Source: Toxonevra muliebris (lineage: Eukaryota; Arthropoda; Insecta; Diptera; Pallopteridae). Taken from it: 64,000 bases of DNA. Numbering within the stretch: the first letter of the stretch is position 1; every line of letters begins with the position of its first letter. The stretch spans positions 73,350,400 to 73,414,399 of the forward strand of contig OY829328.1 of the NCBI GenBank assembly GCA_963691655.1, read 5' to 3'. The position numbers and the translations under genes are program-made. Below are positions 24,739 through 36,662 of the stretch, in pieces. Below the pieces are notes generated by a model. That model ran no database searches, was not told where the DNA came from, and saw only the letters and a program-made list of their open reading frames with translations.

Positions 24739-25665
24739 AAAGTATTTCAATTTCAATCAATAGTTTGTTTTTTTTTTCGACAGTTTCTCTTTATATTATT
24801 ATTCATTTAAACGAATAATAGTATTAAAAGTGTTTGTATGGTAGTTTGTATGTATGTATGTATATAAAAATTCTCAGTCTAATTGCATAAATACTTGTTG
24901 CTCATTCGATTTTTCTTTTGTTGTTATTATTTAGTGAGTCATTGTTTTACATATGAGTGTGTGTGTATATACGATTTATAATAATAATAATATACAATAT
25001 AATTTATATACGATATGCATTATTTACGTATAAGAAAATTTTGTTAAAATTAAATTTGTTATTGATTTTTCTACTTTACGTTTTGTACTTAATCCATATT
25101 TTTGTTTAAAGTTATTGTAATATAATTATGTATACGTTGTATATAAAATATTTCATATAAAATCGTGTTCTCAAGGCGCATTAATTCACTTTATAGACAC
25201 TTGCCCAATTATTTTTTTTTTTTCTTTTTTTTTAATTCTTAAATTATTTATTTTTGTTTTTTTTTTGTTTTGTTTTTTTTTTTTTTGTATACTTATAATA
25301 TAAAAATAAGACTATAATAACATCTAAGCAAAAATATATGTATGTAAGTGTATAATATTAATAATAACCTAAATATATAAGGGGGCGTTTTAAAAACGCT
25401 TTTCCTAACTATTCGAATTATTTTTTATTTTTTTATTCTTCTATTCGAGTTCATTTGTTTTTTTTTTTTTTCTTCAAAGCATTTTAACAGACTTTTATGT
25501 ATGTAGTTAAATATGTGAATGTTAAATTAAAAATAAATATGAACGCTTCAAATTTCTAAAATTTCTAAATTATTTATACTTTTTGTAAAGAATAGAGTTT
25601 TGTAATCATGTACGTATTCATTCCTTACAAGAAGAAGGGATTTGTTTAGAGTTTTGGTGCTATTG
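24739..25665. other. No gene seen
   Basis: Very AT-rich, with long T runs (25208-25290) and short ATGT microsatellite (24840-24862). No feature beyond simple sequence. Confidence 0.5.
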
Positions 25666-25669
25666 AGAT

Positions 25670-26650
25670 TTCTGATGAAGCAAATAATTAAGTTTTTTGA
25701 TGCATTACATTCCAGATTAATTGATTAACTAGAAATTTTATTCAAAATTAAGAAAAAATTGTTACTCTTTCAATCAGAAATTTGTTCAATCGATTAATCA
25801 GAAATTTGTTTAATCCTTCAATCAGAAATTTGCTTAACCAATTGATCGGAAATTCAATCATTCAAAAGTTGTTATTATTTTTAATTATTTTTAAGGAAAA
25901 TCAATCGTATTCTCGAATAAAAATTAATTTATAATTAAATAGATTTAATTTTAAAATTTAATTTAATTCATTCTGACCAATCAATTTCTGATTAATCAAT
26001 TAAATCGAATTTAAATCAATATTTCAAATCAAAAATTATGATTAATCGATTAATAACATATTTCTGCTTAATTTTGGTTTAGTTCTTAAATCAAGATTCT
26101 AATTTATCAATCAAGTTTCTGATTTTTCAAATCATATTTCTGCTTAATCAATTTATGCTTTAATTTCAATTAGTTTATTGACTAAATTTCTGATTTGTTG
26201 CTCAAACTTTTTCATCAATTAATTTAATTTCTGATTTTTTAAATCAAATTTCTGTCTAATCGATTAGTAAAATTTCTGATTAATCTAAATGACAAATTTC
26301 TGTTTGATTTTTTATTTATTCATTAATCAAATTTTTGTTTTATCAATCAAGCTTCTTGGTTACTCGAATTTCTGATTATTCAAATCAAATGTTTAACTAA
26401 TTAACTGATTTCCAAATAATCGTTTGATCAAATTTGAATCAAATGAATTATTATTAATCAAATTTCTAAGCTATAAGCAATCAAATTTGAATTATCTTTC
26501 GGATTCATATAATTTGCGATTAATCGATTAGTTGCATTTCTGATGAATACATTTTCAAATTTCTGAGTAATTAGTTTACCAAATTAAGCGATTAATAATA
26601 TTTCCAACTATATATTTCTGATTTAATAAAAAAAATTAATGATTTTTCTA
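25670..26650. repeat. Degenerate AATCAGAAATTTG array with inversion
   Basis: Imperfect repeats of AATCAGAAATTTGNTTAATCGATT on the plus strand up to about 25870, then the reverse-complement word (AAATTTCTGATTAATC) dominates from about 25980 to 26640. The array therefore contains opposed orientations able to form a hairpin RNA. Confidence 0.7.
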
Positions 26651-27631
26651 TTGTAAATCTAATTAATCAAAAAACTTGATTATTTTAATATTTGCGCAAT
26701 TCTCATTATGAATTATTTTTCCTCACAAGAATATTTGGGAAAAATCCAATTATGTTAAAAGGTGTGAGGATAAGTTTTTTTCTAATTAGTTTCGTTAGAA
26801 AGTATAATCTTTTTATTGTACATTGAAGTTTCAATCACTGAAAAAGAACAGAGTAACGTAATGGAAAAACTTTTACATACTTCAGTCAGTACAGTTATTG
26901 ATGTTGATGCATTATAATTTCAATGCCTTTATGCATGAATCAATCCATCTATACCCGTAGTTTGGTGTTCCTTCGCGTAGAATTATGAAACCAACCACCA
27001 AAAGTACCACGCAGAGTCAGCAAGATTGTGATAAATAGCATTAGTTCGGATTTTCATAATATTGACATAATATCACACCACGGGAACCATTGTGACAGAG
27101 CTCTTGTAGTTAATTTAACGCGCAGGTAGAAAAATCGGAATAGTGATTTTCTTAGAAGCTCAAGTGTATTTTGAACTTCTTCGGGTGTTTAATTGTAACA
27201 AAAGCTTGCTAATTATTTACTGACATACCATATGAAACCTACTAGAAGAATATAACAAACTTCCAAATGTATTAAAGGGGTCTAAAGCAAAATTAGAGCG
27301 CTAAAACAGAAATTTAATACATTTTCAATTCAAATTTAAATACAGCACCTCCAATGCTGCTACTCTTTAGAAAAACTGTATTACCGGCTGTTATACTACC
27401 AATCTAAGGACGCTACTTTCATGCTGCTCTTCTTTCAATAGCTCGTCAACAATATTCTTCATTTTAACATTCACAACATTTAACTACAATGAAACTCTCA
27501 CTCACTCACTCACTTAAAAAAAAAAAAAATAGAAATACAAGTAAAAAAAAACTCTAAAATTAAACAAAACTAAAAAAAAAAGCAAAAAGAAAATACAAAA
27601 AAAATTTCACTAATTTTGTAATGTCAACCTA
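26651..27631. other. Semaphorin 3' flank, no gene seen
   Basis: Should contain the 3' UTR of the minus-strand semaphorin. A-rich at 27510-27600. No open frame with a domain. Confidence 0.5.
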
Positions 27632-30600
27632 CTAAATGTATGTACGTTTAACTTTTGTCAATGTTGATGTTTTACACGGTAATTCCTTTTCTAAATTCTC
27701 TGTAGAATTCTTACACTCATGACTACGATCCTTTTCCAAATCCAGATTACGCTTCTTCTGATTGCCGAAATGATTCGGATTCATTAGTAAATTAATATCC
27801 TTGCCACTATTGTGGGGTTTAATGTTAAATTGTCTGTATTTGCAAAAAGTAGAATATAAAATAATTGTAGTTAACAAAATGTGGAATATTATATATTGAA
27901 TACAAATTATACTTACGAATTTGAATTAAATTGATTACGATGATTTGCCTGAAGTGATGGTGCTTTGCATGTACGCCTCGCCATATATAGACCAATGATG
28001 ATGCCAATTATAAATACTGCCAAAATTATAGCTATAAAAAACCAATAAAAACTAGTGCCAGCATATTGTATTTTTCGTTCATCAAAGCTTGCAATGGAAT
28101 GCAAAGGATCTGAGAGAAATGGGAGAAATTTGTTGTTTACATTTAGATAAGTATAATTAAATGATAAAAAAAAACAAATATTAATAGTATGAAATTTGTG
28201 CTAACTGTGATTCAATTATTGAACTATTAAAAATGTCGATAATGATGTATTTATAAACTGTTTTAGTATTTTATGTAGTACTAGAAGGAACCAGTAGAAA
28301 TTTGGTAGATTGTTAAAATTTATCTCAACTCGGTATTAAACTTTTCAAGTAGGCTTGAAAATGCGTATAAACCATCGAGAGCTTTAAGAATCAGCTGTTT
28401 TGCTTTCTATGCCATATTGGTCAGTGTTGCTAATTAGTTGTATATTAATGTTGAATTTTATACATTTTATTTTCTCTATTTTAGTTTCAACTATAATTAA
28501 AGAAAAAGAATAAATTAAAATTTTCCGGCTTCTAATAATTGACAAAACATGGCGAATTTTAAACTACAAAAACTATTTCAATATACTTTAAAAGCGTTGC
28601 CACCCAGTACGCATTGATATCATAAGTATAAACACAAGGAAATAAATCGTATTGAGATAAAGCAGTTTGAGTCAAACTGATTTGAAATGCTGTATAAACA
28701 AAGTAATTTTGTGGTCAAAAGCAATAAGCGTTCAAGTCATTTCGAGTAAACACGGTTTGAAGTTAATGTGCTTGGTTGCCGCTCCATGTAAGCGAATACG
28801 TTTCTTTTTTATAACTTTTGCTTTAAAAAAAATATATAATTTCGGGGATTTTAAGCACATGTGCTTTGGAATAAGTAAAACACGATAGCATTTATAAGTC
28901 TATTCTGTCTTAAGTCGACTTAAGCGTTTGTTTTTAACCCCAGAATTGTTGCAATAATCTTTGCCTACTACAAAATTTTTTGCATTTTTCAACATGAACA
29001 ACGAAATTACAAAAAGGTATATCATTGTGAGTGATGTTGAAGTACATCGCTGCCTTAATTTGTTAAGGCAATAACATAAAATTTTTCAATATCGAGTTTT
29101 TGATGAATTATGATAAAGCGTTTCGACTTTCATCTGTACTGAAAATTTTAGAGACCTACACCGAAAACTTACGATCTTTTCTTTTAGTTTAAATTACAAT
29201 TTCTTGATGCAGCACTCCAAACACCAAAATCTATTTTGCTTCTCCTGTAAAATTTGATAGGATTTCGTTATCTACAAGTAAATTTGGAATTTTTCTTTTT
29301 ATCGACTCTGTTTAATAGGTAATTAACTAATTTGCATTCTCTTTTTATGCCACCTAAATGTCTTTTTAAAGAACCAAAGCAGTTTTAGTACATTGATCAT
29401 ATGTTTTATGCTCAGTTTTGACACTAGATAGATATTCAAAGCATATACACGTTAAATAGTGGTCAGAGATCTGTAAGTCAGACACAAAGCTATTTCAATT
29501 CAATGTTAGTTTTTGGAAGATTAACGCATTTACAATGAAAAAACTAATGACAAACTATGTATATCTAATAAATTAAATGGCAACAACTACAACTCTTCAC
29601 TGCAAATATCTTAAAACTGCATTATCGACCTTATTATTAAAACGCATTTGCACACCATTTCCTTTACTTCATTCATTCATGCTCACCATTTAGCACATTT
29701 TTATTTTCATCGCCAAAACTATCAGATAGAAAATCACCATCACCCGCTCCTGTTGCTTCCAGATTAATATCGCCATCATTGACGCCTGAATTAACAACTC
29801 CACCAACACTTCCAACATTCACAGTAGCGCCCACTTTATTATAATGAAACTTCTTACTTAATAAAATCTCATCGTCTGATTGTGGCATTTGTGCTGCTAT
29901 CGAATCAATCCCAACTATTGCTACACCACCACCTCCAACATTTCCTTCTGCACCATCACCTGTTAATGTGCCGCGCGCAATTTTCGGACAGAGTGCAGCA
30001 GCCGCTTTTTTCGTGGTATTTAAACTTTGTAAATAAGATTTGGTACCAAATTTATTATTATTCGCTGCTAGACTCTTGCACTCATGATTTAATTGATCCC
30101 ATGCACAATTGGGATCCTGTAAACTCAGGCAACCTAAACAGTCGACAATGTGTGCGCAGTGATGTAGTGGTACTGTAACTAGCGAACCATCATTAACCAC
30201 TAAAAGTGTATTTGTTTTAGATGATACAACCAGCTCACGTATTGGTATGCCTACTGGTAGTACTTGCAACTTGGAGATTACAACAGTTTTAAGTTTATCA
30301 ACTGTTGCGGTTTGACCACCGCTGCTACTAGTCGACGGTGATGGTATATTTATGAATTTAGTGATTTTACCATCATCGGTGCCTGTGTAGATAACATCGT
30401 AGTATTCACCATTTAAAGCTAATATTTGTGGATCGATGGCAATTGTGGTGAGGCGATGATGTAGATTAACTTCTGTTAGTAAGGGACGTCCATATACAGC
30501 GGGGACAGATGTTTCCATTAGTGGATGATTTTTAACGAAATTAACTGCGATGCTTGAAAGCATACGCGAATCTTCAACACATTGTCCCGGCCGTGGTTCA

Positions 30601-33600
30601 GGTATTTGTTCGCCTTGTATGGGTAACCAATGAGAATGGCTGTCTTTCTGTGATTTGAAGCTTCCCTCAAATGCTTCCATAATATCATCAACATTGAAGG
30701 CGCATACTGCGGATCCAGGTATTGCATTCACGGAGGTAGTAAACACGGCATAGACCAATGAATTAGTGCCACTCTCAATAATGGGCGTAATGGCCTCTGT
30801 GTGTGTCAAACAAACAAATGAAAATGAAATAAGAAATAAACCAAAAACTTGGCCTGAAAAAGACTTACGTATTTCATCGAAATAGAATGGAAACTCTCCA
30901 GGTACTGAACAATTGAGCCGCGCTTTCAAAAATGAAGTCCAACTCTTCGACAGTGTATATGGGCCACCACGATCATTTTTACAAACGCGTCCCACACGTG
31001 AATAAATTGCCTAAATGAAAGTAAAATAATACATAAATAAGTAAAATCAATGGAAACTATAACAAACTTCCACCACATACCTTTCCAAAATTCATATATT
31101 CCATTGAGATTTCTCTAAAGAAGAACATCACATAACCATTACGTTCGATTGCACCAACAAAATCTGGTTGATTAAGTTGCTTCAAATCATATTGTTCAGT
31201 GCGTAAATTTTCACGATATATCAAAGGATCACTGCCAGAGAAATCAGCAACCGTAGCACTGTACAACTGTCCATCGGCAAAGGCATATGTACTATTGTGT
31301 GCTGGGCTATATGGGCAAAGACCTTGTGCTTCAACATCACGTACAATTTCATATTGTTGTGCTGCTCCTGTTCCAGCTGCTGCGGCTGTTGTTCCATCAT
31401 TTGCTACTGGTGCATAATGACGACAACGTGGTTTATATGAATTAGTGCCGCACACTAATATTTGTTTATTTTCAAGACGCGCAAAAACACGTAGGTAATT
31501 ATGACAATCTGCGTCATGTTTACCCTTTAGGGCACATAACTCACGATCAGCGTCAGAGGACATCCATTCCAAGCGGCTATTTTCACGTAAACCATTGAGA
31601 CTGATGTTGTAGATAATATCTCTGAAGAAGTAAATGAAAATATTAAATATTTTTTTTAATATATTATTATAGTAAAATTAGTAAGTAGGTACTAATGAAG
31701 AAAGAAGTTTCTTTTCAATCTACACCCAGTAGTTTGCCTGGAAGCAAAAAATTCAAACGACAGAAAGAATATTTTTGTAGGCTATAAGTATTTAGAATTC
31801 ATAATCTAAGTCATCCTAATACTACTTATATGAGAAGCTATTCTTCTTTCCATAAATCAAATCAGCTCTAAGTACTATGCTTGAATGGCACAAAAAAAAA
31901 ACGTTCTGGTTTTGTCTTAGTTTTTGAAAATTATGGTGAAATAAAGTGTAGAACTAAAAATGTTAGAACACAAATAAATTCTCTGATAGTACCAGATAAG
32001 AAACCGGATTTTTTTTTGCGCCAATTAAGTAATCACTGTGGTCTCATCAATATTTCTGTGGTGCACTTTAAAATCGTAACCTGTAGGAATTAAGGTTTTA
32101 AAGAGAACGAGGTTTCGCATCAATATTACTGAACTGATACCAAAGCGATAAGCTACAAAAAAAAATTCTATTGAATGATTGAGATTTATTTCTTTCATTT
32201 CCACTTCTAGGGCTTTGATGCCTGAGACAAAGTTATTACTTATGCAAAAATAAATATTTTAAACATCTAAATTTCATTAGGTTCAAGTTTTTTTTTAGGT
32301 TCAAGTTTCTTCATGTTTAAGTTTTATTGTTGGTTTAAGGTTAAGTTTATTCAAGTTTAAGTTTTTATGTTCAGTCTGTTTAGAATCGAGCTTGTTTAGC
32401 TTCAAGTTCGAATCTTTTTAGTCCAAGTTTTTTCAAGCCCAAATTGCAATAATTCAAGTTTTTTCTTCTATTTTAAGTTTCTTTAGGTTCTAGTTCTTTA
32501 AAGTTCAAGGTTTTTCAAGGTCACGTTAAAATTTAATTAAGAAATTTATTTAGGTTAAAATTTCTTCAGATTCAAGATTCTTCAAGCTCCTTCAGGTTCA
32601 AGTTATTTTAGGTTAGAATTTCTTCATGTTCAAGTTCTTTAAGTTCAACTTTCTTCAGATTTAAGTTTCTTCAGGTTCAAGTTTTTTCAGGTTAAAATTT
32701 CTTCAAGTTCAAGTTTTTTCAGGTTGAAATTTCTTCAAGTTCTAGTTTTTCAGGTTAAAATTTCTTCATGTTTAAGTTTTCAGGTTAGAATTTCATCGAA
32801 TTCAAGTTTTTTCAGGTTAAACTTTCTTGAGTTCTAGTTTTTCAGGTTAAAAGTTAATCGAATTCAAATTTCTTCAGATTCAAGTTTCTTCAGGTTAAAA
32901 TTTCTTTGAATTTTAGTTTTTTCAGGTTAAAGTTTTTTCAGATTAAAATTTCTTCAGATTCAAGTTTCTTCAGGGTCAAGTTTTTTCATATTAAAATTTC
33001 TTCAGATTCAAGTTTCTTCAGGTTTAAGTTTTTTTAGGATAAAAATTCTTTAAGTTCAAGTTTTTCAGGTTAAAATTTCTTCAGATTGAAGTGACTTCAG
33101 GTTCAAGTTTCTCCAGATTAAAATTTCTTTAGCCACAGAATCCCACCAGGACCTCGAATTCCTTTTTTTTTATGGCACAGATCGAGTTTTGTGCACGAAT
33201 GGAAAGGACCTACAGTTTTATGCCGAATACCAGCGACAAAATGAAAAGCTTTTCTTAGATAATTTTCACTCTTTGAGGTTTAACATTGCCTGCCAAGAGG
33301 TGGTGCCGTGTAGACATCTTTTTTTATTTTTGAGTTTTGGTCGCATCGAGTAACAGGCACCCTGAGTAGCTCTGACTGACACACTGACCTTTACTCCACG
33401 GTTCTATTCGATTTCGATTATGCTGAACATTCAAGGTCACATAAGCTTTGTCATCGTAACCAATTAATAAATATTTATACAATCTCTAAAATCTGAAGGT
33501 TTGATCTCTAAAACAATGATGTTCTTTAAGATTGTATGAGAAGTTTATGTTTCTAGATAAACCTCACCTTCTTCTCCTTGCCATTATTTTCATAAAATTT

Positions 33601-34306
33601 CCTTAAATTTTGGGGTATTTTGTGGTTATTGGTGATAACTTTATGGGTAATCATACGCGGCAGCCTTGAGATTTTAGTCTAGCAGGCTGCCACTAGATCA
33701 TTGAAGCATAAATAATTAAGTGTAATTTATCGTTTACCAAAACATTTTACTAATCAAATTCTTTCATCCACTTGCAATCAAAATTTGAAATCAAAAAGCA
33801 CTATTCGTTATATTCTGATGTAATATTTGAACGAAAATGTTTTGAATTTGAAGAATGCGCCAAATAAATCTTACCTCGCTCCAACTAAAATTGTAGTCTC
33901 ATCATGATCCAGAATTTTAAAATAATCTGTGCTATTACCAACGAATTTAGCAATAATTTTATCTTGTTCTGAAATAAAATAAAAGAAAAGCCAAAAATTA
34001 AAATAGTTTATACAAAAAAAAAAAGGAAATGCACTAATTATTACAGCGAAAAAAAAAAAAACAAAAAAGTAATAAACAAATGGGAAAAAGTATGGAAAAT
34101 ACAACGGAACAATGAATGATTCAACTGCATAAATAAAAAAAAAATATAAATATTAACTTACTTGGTTGCAAATCCGAACGTACATCAGGCATCCAAGCGT
34201 TGGCAGGGTGCAGTTGCAACAATATTTGCAGCATTACAATTGTGCAAATGCTAATCAGCATTTTCGTATCAAAACTTGAGCTTAATGCTGCTTGAAATTT
34301 ATGCAT
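27632..34306 (-). CDS. Sema1b: Class-1 transmembrane semaphorin (Sema-1b-like)
   Basis: Axon-guidance surface protein; class-1 semaphorins bind Plexin A. Seven coding exons: 34306-34162, 33968-33875, 31621-31081, 31010-30869, 30796-29687, 28109-27917, 27833-27632; 2,427 nt, 808 residues. In order: signal peptide (MLISICTIVMLQILLQLHPA core), Sema domain (QDKIIAKFVGNSTDYF, QGLCPYSPAHNSTYAF, GQLYSATVADFSGSDPLIYR, AIYSRVGRVCKNDRGGP, WTSFLKARLNCSVPGEFPF), PSI domain (CAHIVDCLGCLSLQDPNCAW), a Gly/Asn/Asp-rich low-complexity linker, one transmembrane helix (FYWFFIAIILAVFIIG) and a basic cytoplasmic tail of about 90 residues. An Ala/Thr insertion (TTAAAAGTGAA) precedes the QGLCPYSP block. Sema-1b rather than Sema-1a is inferred partly from the neighbouring P32 gene and is less certain than the class. 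Confidence 0.92.
28110..29686. other. Semaphorin intron, no feature seen
   Basis: A 1.6-kb intron separating the PSI/linker exon from the transmembrane exon. I see no exon, repeat array or element in it. Confidence 0.55.
31622..33874. other. Semaphorin intron with repeats
   Basis: A 2.25-kb intron. It carries the long TTCAGGTTAAAATTTC-type array (32275-33130) and next to it a dispersed-repeat copy (GGACCTACAGTTTTATGCCG at about 33206). No exon seen. Confidence 0.6.
32275..33130. repeat. TTCAGGTTCAAGTTTC degenerate tandem array
   Basis: Roughly 850 bp of imperfect copies of words TTCAAGTTT, CTTCAGGTT and AAAATTTCTTCA with spacing about 15-30 nt. Purine/pyrimidine-biased: the plus strand is rich in T and C in runs. 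Lies inside a semaphorin intron. Confidence 0.85.
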
Positions 34307-35754
34307 TTTATTTTTTTTTGCTATTTTAATTGTAGCTGATGCTTGTTATAGTTTCTTGCTACTGCTTTATATTTTTTAATTTTTGTTTTTTTTTTTTTAA
34401 TTATAATTGTTCGCTGTTGTATGTTGTACTTTATATTGCTCGTAAACGTACGTTTGTGTTTAGGTTTAATGTTGTATGAATGAATGATTCATAAAAAACG
34501 CCCGAGCGTAAAAACCTCCCCTTCGCTCTATTTAGCAAAGGGGTAGGTTATTGTTGTTTGCAATTAGGTGCATACTTTCGTGGGAAAAACACTAATGACA
34601 ATAATTATATATTTTTTTGCTTGTTGATGTCAGTGTCAATGTTGCATCGGTATATTTAAAATAATTCAAATAAATGGACACATAAAATACAACACAATTT
34701 GAAATTAAATATCTAGAAAAGAAAAATAAAATAAAAATGTTGTTATTAAATATATATGTTTATCATTTTCACTTAATAAATATTTTTATAGTTAATTTTA
34801 CTACTTGAAAAATTCAAGCAATTTTGTAATTGTATCGTAGTTCTTCATTCAAGCGCTCAACTTTTGTAACTGCAAACAATGATATTTAGGTACCTTTGTA
34901 GTTTCCACTAATAGCCTTATTGAAAAATTGAACGACAGGTAGGTACAAACATACAAGCAACCATACATACACACATACAAGGGTACCTACTTAATTTATT
35001 GAGCTGGTTTTATTTTTTTTTGGGAAAACTCCATGTGTGTGTGTTAAAGAAAATTGTGTGGAAATCACGTGCATTTTGGGATTTTCCAGCCATTTCGATA
35101 CACTTTACTTTGAAAAACAATTTCTATACAATGCAATGATAAGAGCAAACGTGACTTTTTTTTTAGTGATTGTTGGTGGTGGGAACTCAAAATTTTAATT
35201 TCATTTGTCAATACACGTTTATCTAATTTCCACATGAATGGTAAAAATATTTCACACAATTTTCACCGACATTTTTCTCAAGAATAAGAAGTAGGAGCAA
35301 GCAGCAGATTCTTATTTAAAGCAGTAGTTTTTTTTTTAAATAATCAAAGTGTATATTAATATACAACAAAAGATATTAATGTTTATCCATGTAATTTTGA
35401 ACATTTTAAATGTCACAAAAGCAAAAAAAAAAAAAAAAAAGTAACAAGTTGTACTCAAGTTTGAAGAATAAGGAAATTTTTGTAATCTTATTAATAGTGT
35501 AGAATCGGAAATACAAAAAAAAAAAAAGGTTGACATGTTCAAATTGTTTAGTTACAGCTTTGTAATGCGATAAAAAAAAGAGTTGAGAAATGTTTAAATA
35601 TTTTGTTTTTTTTATATACATTGTATGTTTAGATAAAATTATCTTTTGCTAATTTAATTTAAGCAATGTAAATGTTTATCAATGATGATGCACATACGCA
35701 AAGATAATGATATGTTTTCGTTATGGGAAGCGAGCTTTAGTTAAACATTGTTCC

Positions 35755-35770
35755 GGGGGGGGGGGGGGGG
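35755..35770. repeat. G16 homopolymer
   Basis: Sixteen consecutive G in strongly AT-rich surroundings, preceded by TTCC. Could form a quadruplex or be a sequencing/assembly artefact. Confidence 0.8.
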
Positions 35771-36504
35771 AAATACAATGCAGAAATCAAATTTCTTTGC
35801 TGATTTGTAAGATGAAATTCTTGCATGGGCTAGCGGATCTTAAGGGGGAATTTGGGGATAAACTGATATACGAAACCTCGTTTCTTCATGGTTAAGGGTT
35901 AAGTGGGTCCCTAAAATACCAACTCCCATGTAGGGTGGTTCATTAGGTCATGGTTACATTGCAAATTATACTCGGCGAACAGATATATCAGCTTTTACAC
36001 ACACCAATTTCTGCTTGATTTCTCTCACCGATTTTCTGTTTGCTGGTGAGTGAGCAAAGATAAAGTAACAATCGGCAGCGATACAGGGTATCCCTCATGA
36101 CTTCTGCAGTAATTATCATGACATCGAATATAAGCCTCGAACCCTTCCTGGAACTTCTTCCCTTCCCTTCCACGCAATCTGCATCTACATACTGCGTTGT
36201 AACATACACAGAATAGCCTCCATGCGGCGTTATTATGTTCAAATCAATCTTTACTTCTTCTCTTCTTTTATGTCACAATAATCCAACAAATGCAGAGCCT
36301 AAACTGATTTTTTTTGCATTCATTTATGTTGTCTGAGTTATATATATACACGAGTGAAAGGGACCCAGGATTTCGTGCCGAATTCGAAATTGTAAGTGAA
36401 AAAGAGCTTTTCTTGGGCAATTTTTAATTTTGGAGATTTGCTATTGGTGCCATATAGAACAATATTTATTTTCTACTTTTTTTTATGGAATTACTTTTAC
36501 TGTA

Positions 36505-36662
36505 TAATGCTCCGGGTACCCGCAAAATTTGAGGTATTTGCGCACTTTCGAGTACCCGTTGCCCTAAGTGTCTGGGTACCCGAGAGATCTGGAATTTCCC
36601 CCATTTTTGCGCTCCCGTGTACTCGGGTATTTGTGTGTCCAGGTATTACTCGACGGGTATCA
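36505..36662. repeat. Clustered GGGTACCC/ACTCGGGTA words
   Basis: Five variants of a palindromic word (CGGGTACCCG, GAGTACCCG, GGGTACCCGAG, TACTCGGGTA, CGACGGGTA) within about 160 bp, GC-richer than the flanks. Confidence 0.55.

Noticed and set aside
20028..26650. CRISPR-like or satellite interpretation of the arrays
   Set aside because: Units are degenerate, of irregular spacing and without unique spacers; this is eukaryotic DNA.
18720..27631. A host gene hidden in the 9-kb gap
   Set aside because: All longer frames there trace to transposase or RT relics or to simple AT-rich sequence.
35988..36242. 84-codon minus frame upstream of Sema1b
   Set aside because: Composition is less AT-biased than the flanks but no domain, splice context or start supports it as a gene. 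Left only as a note in the region entry.
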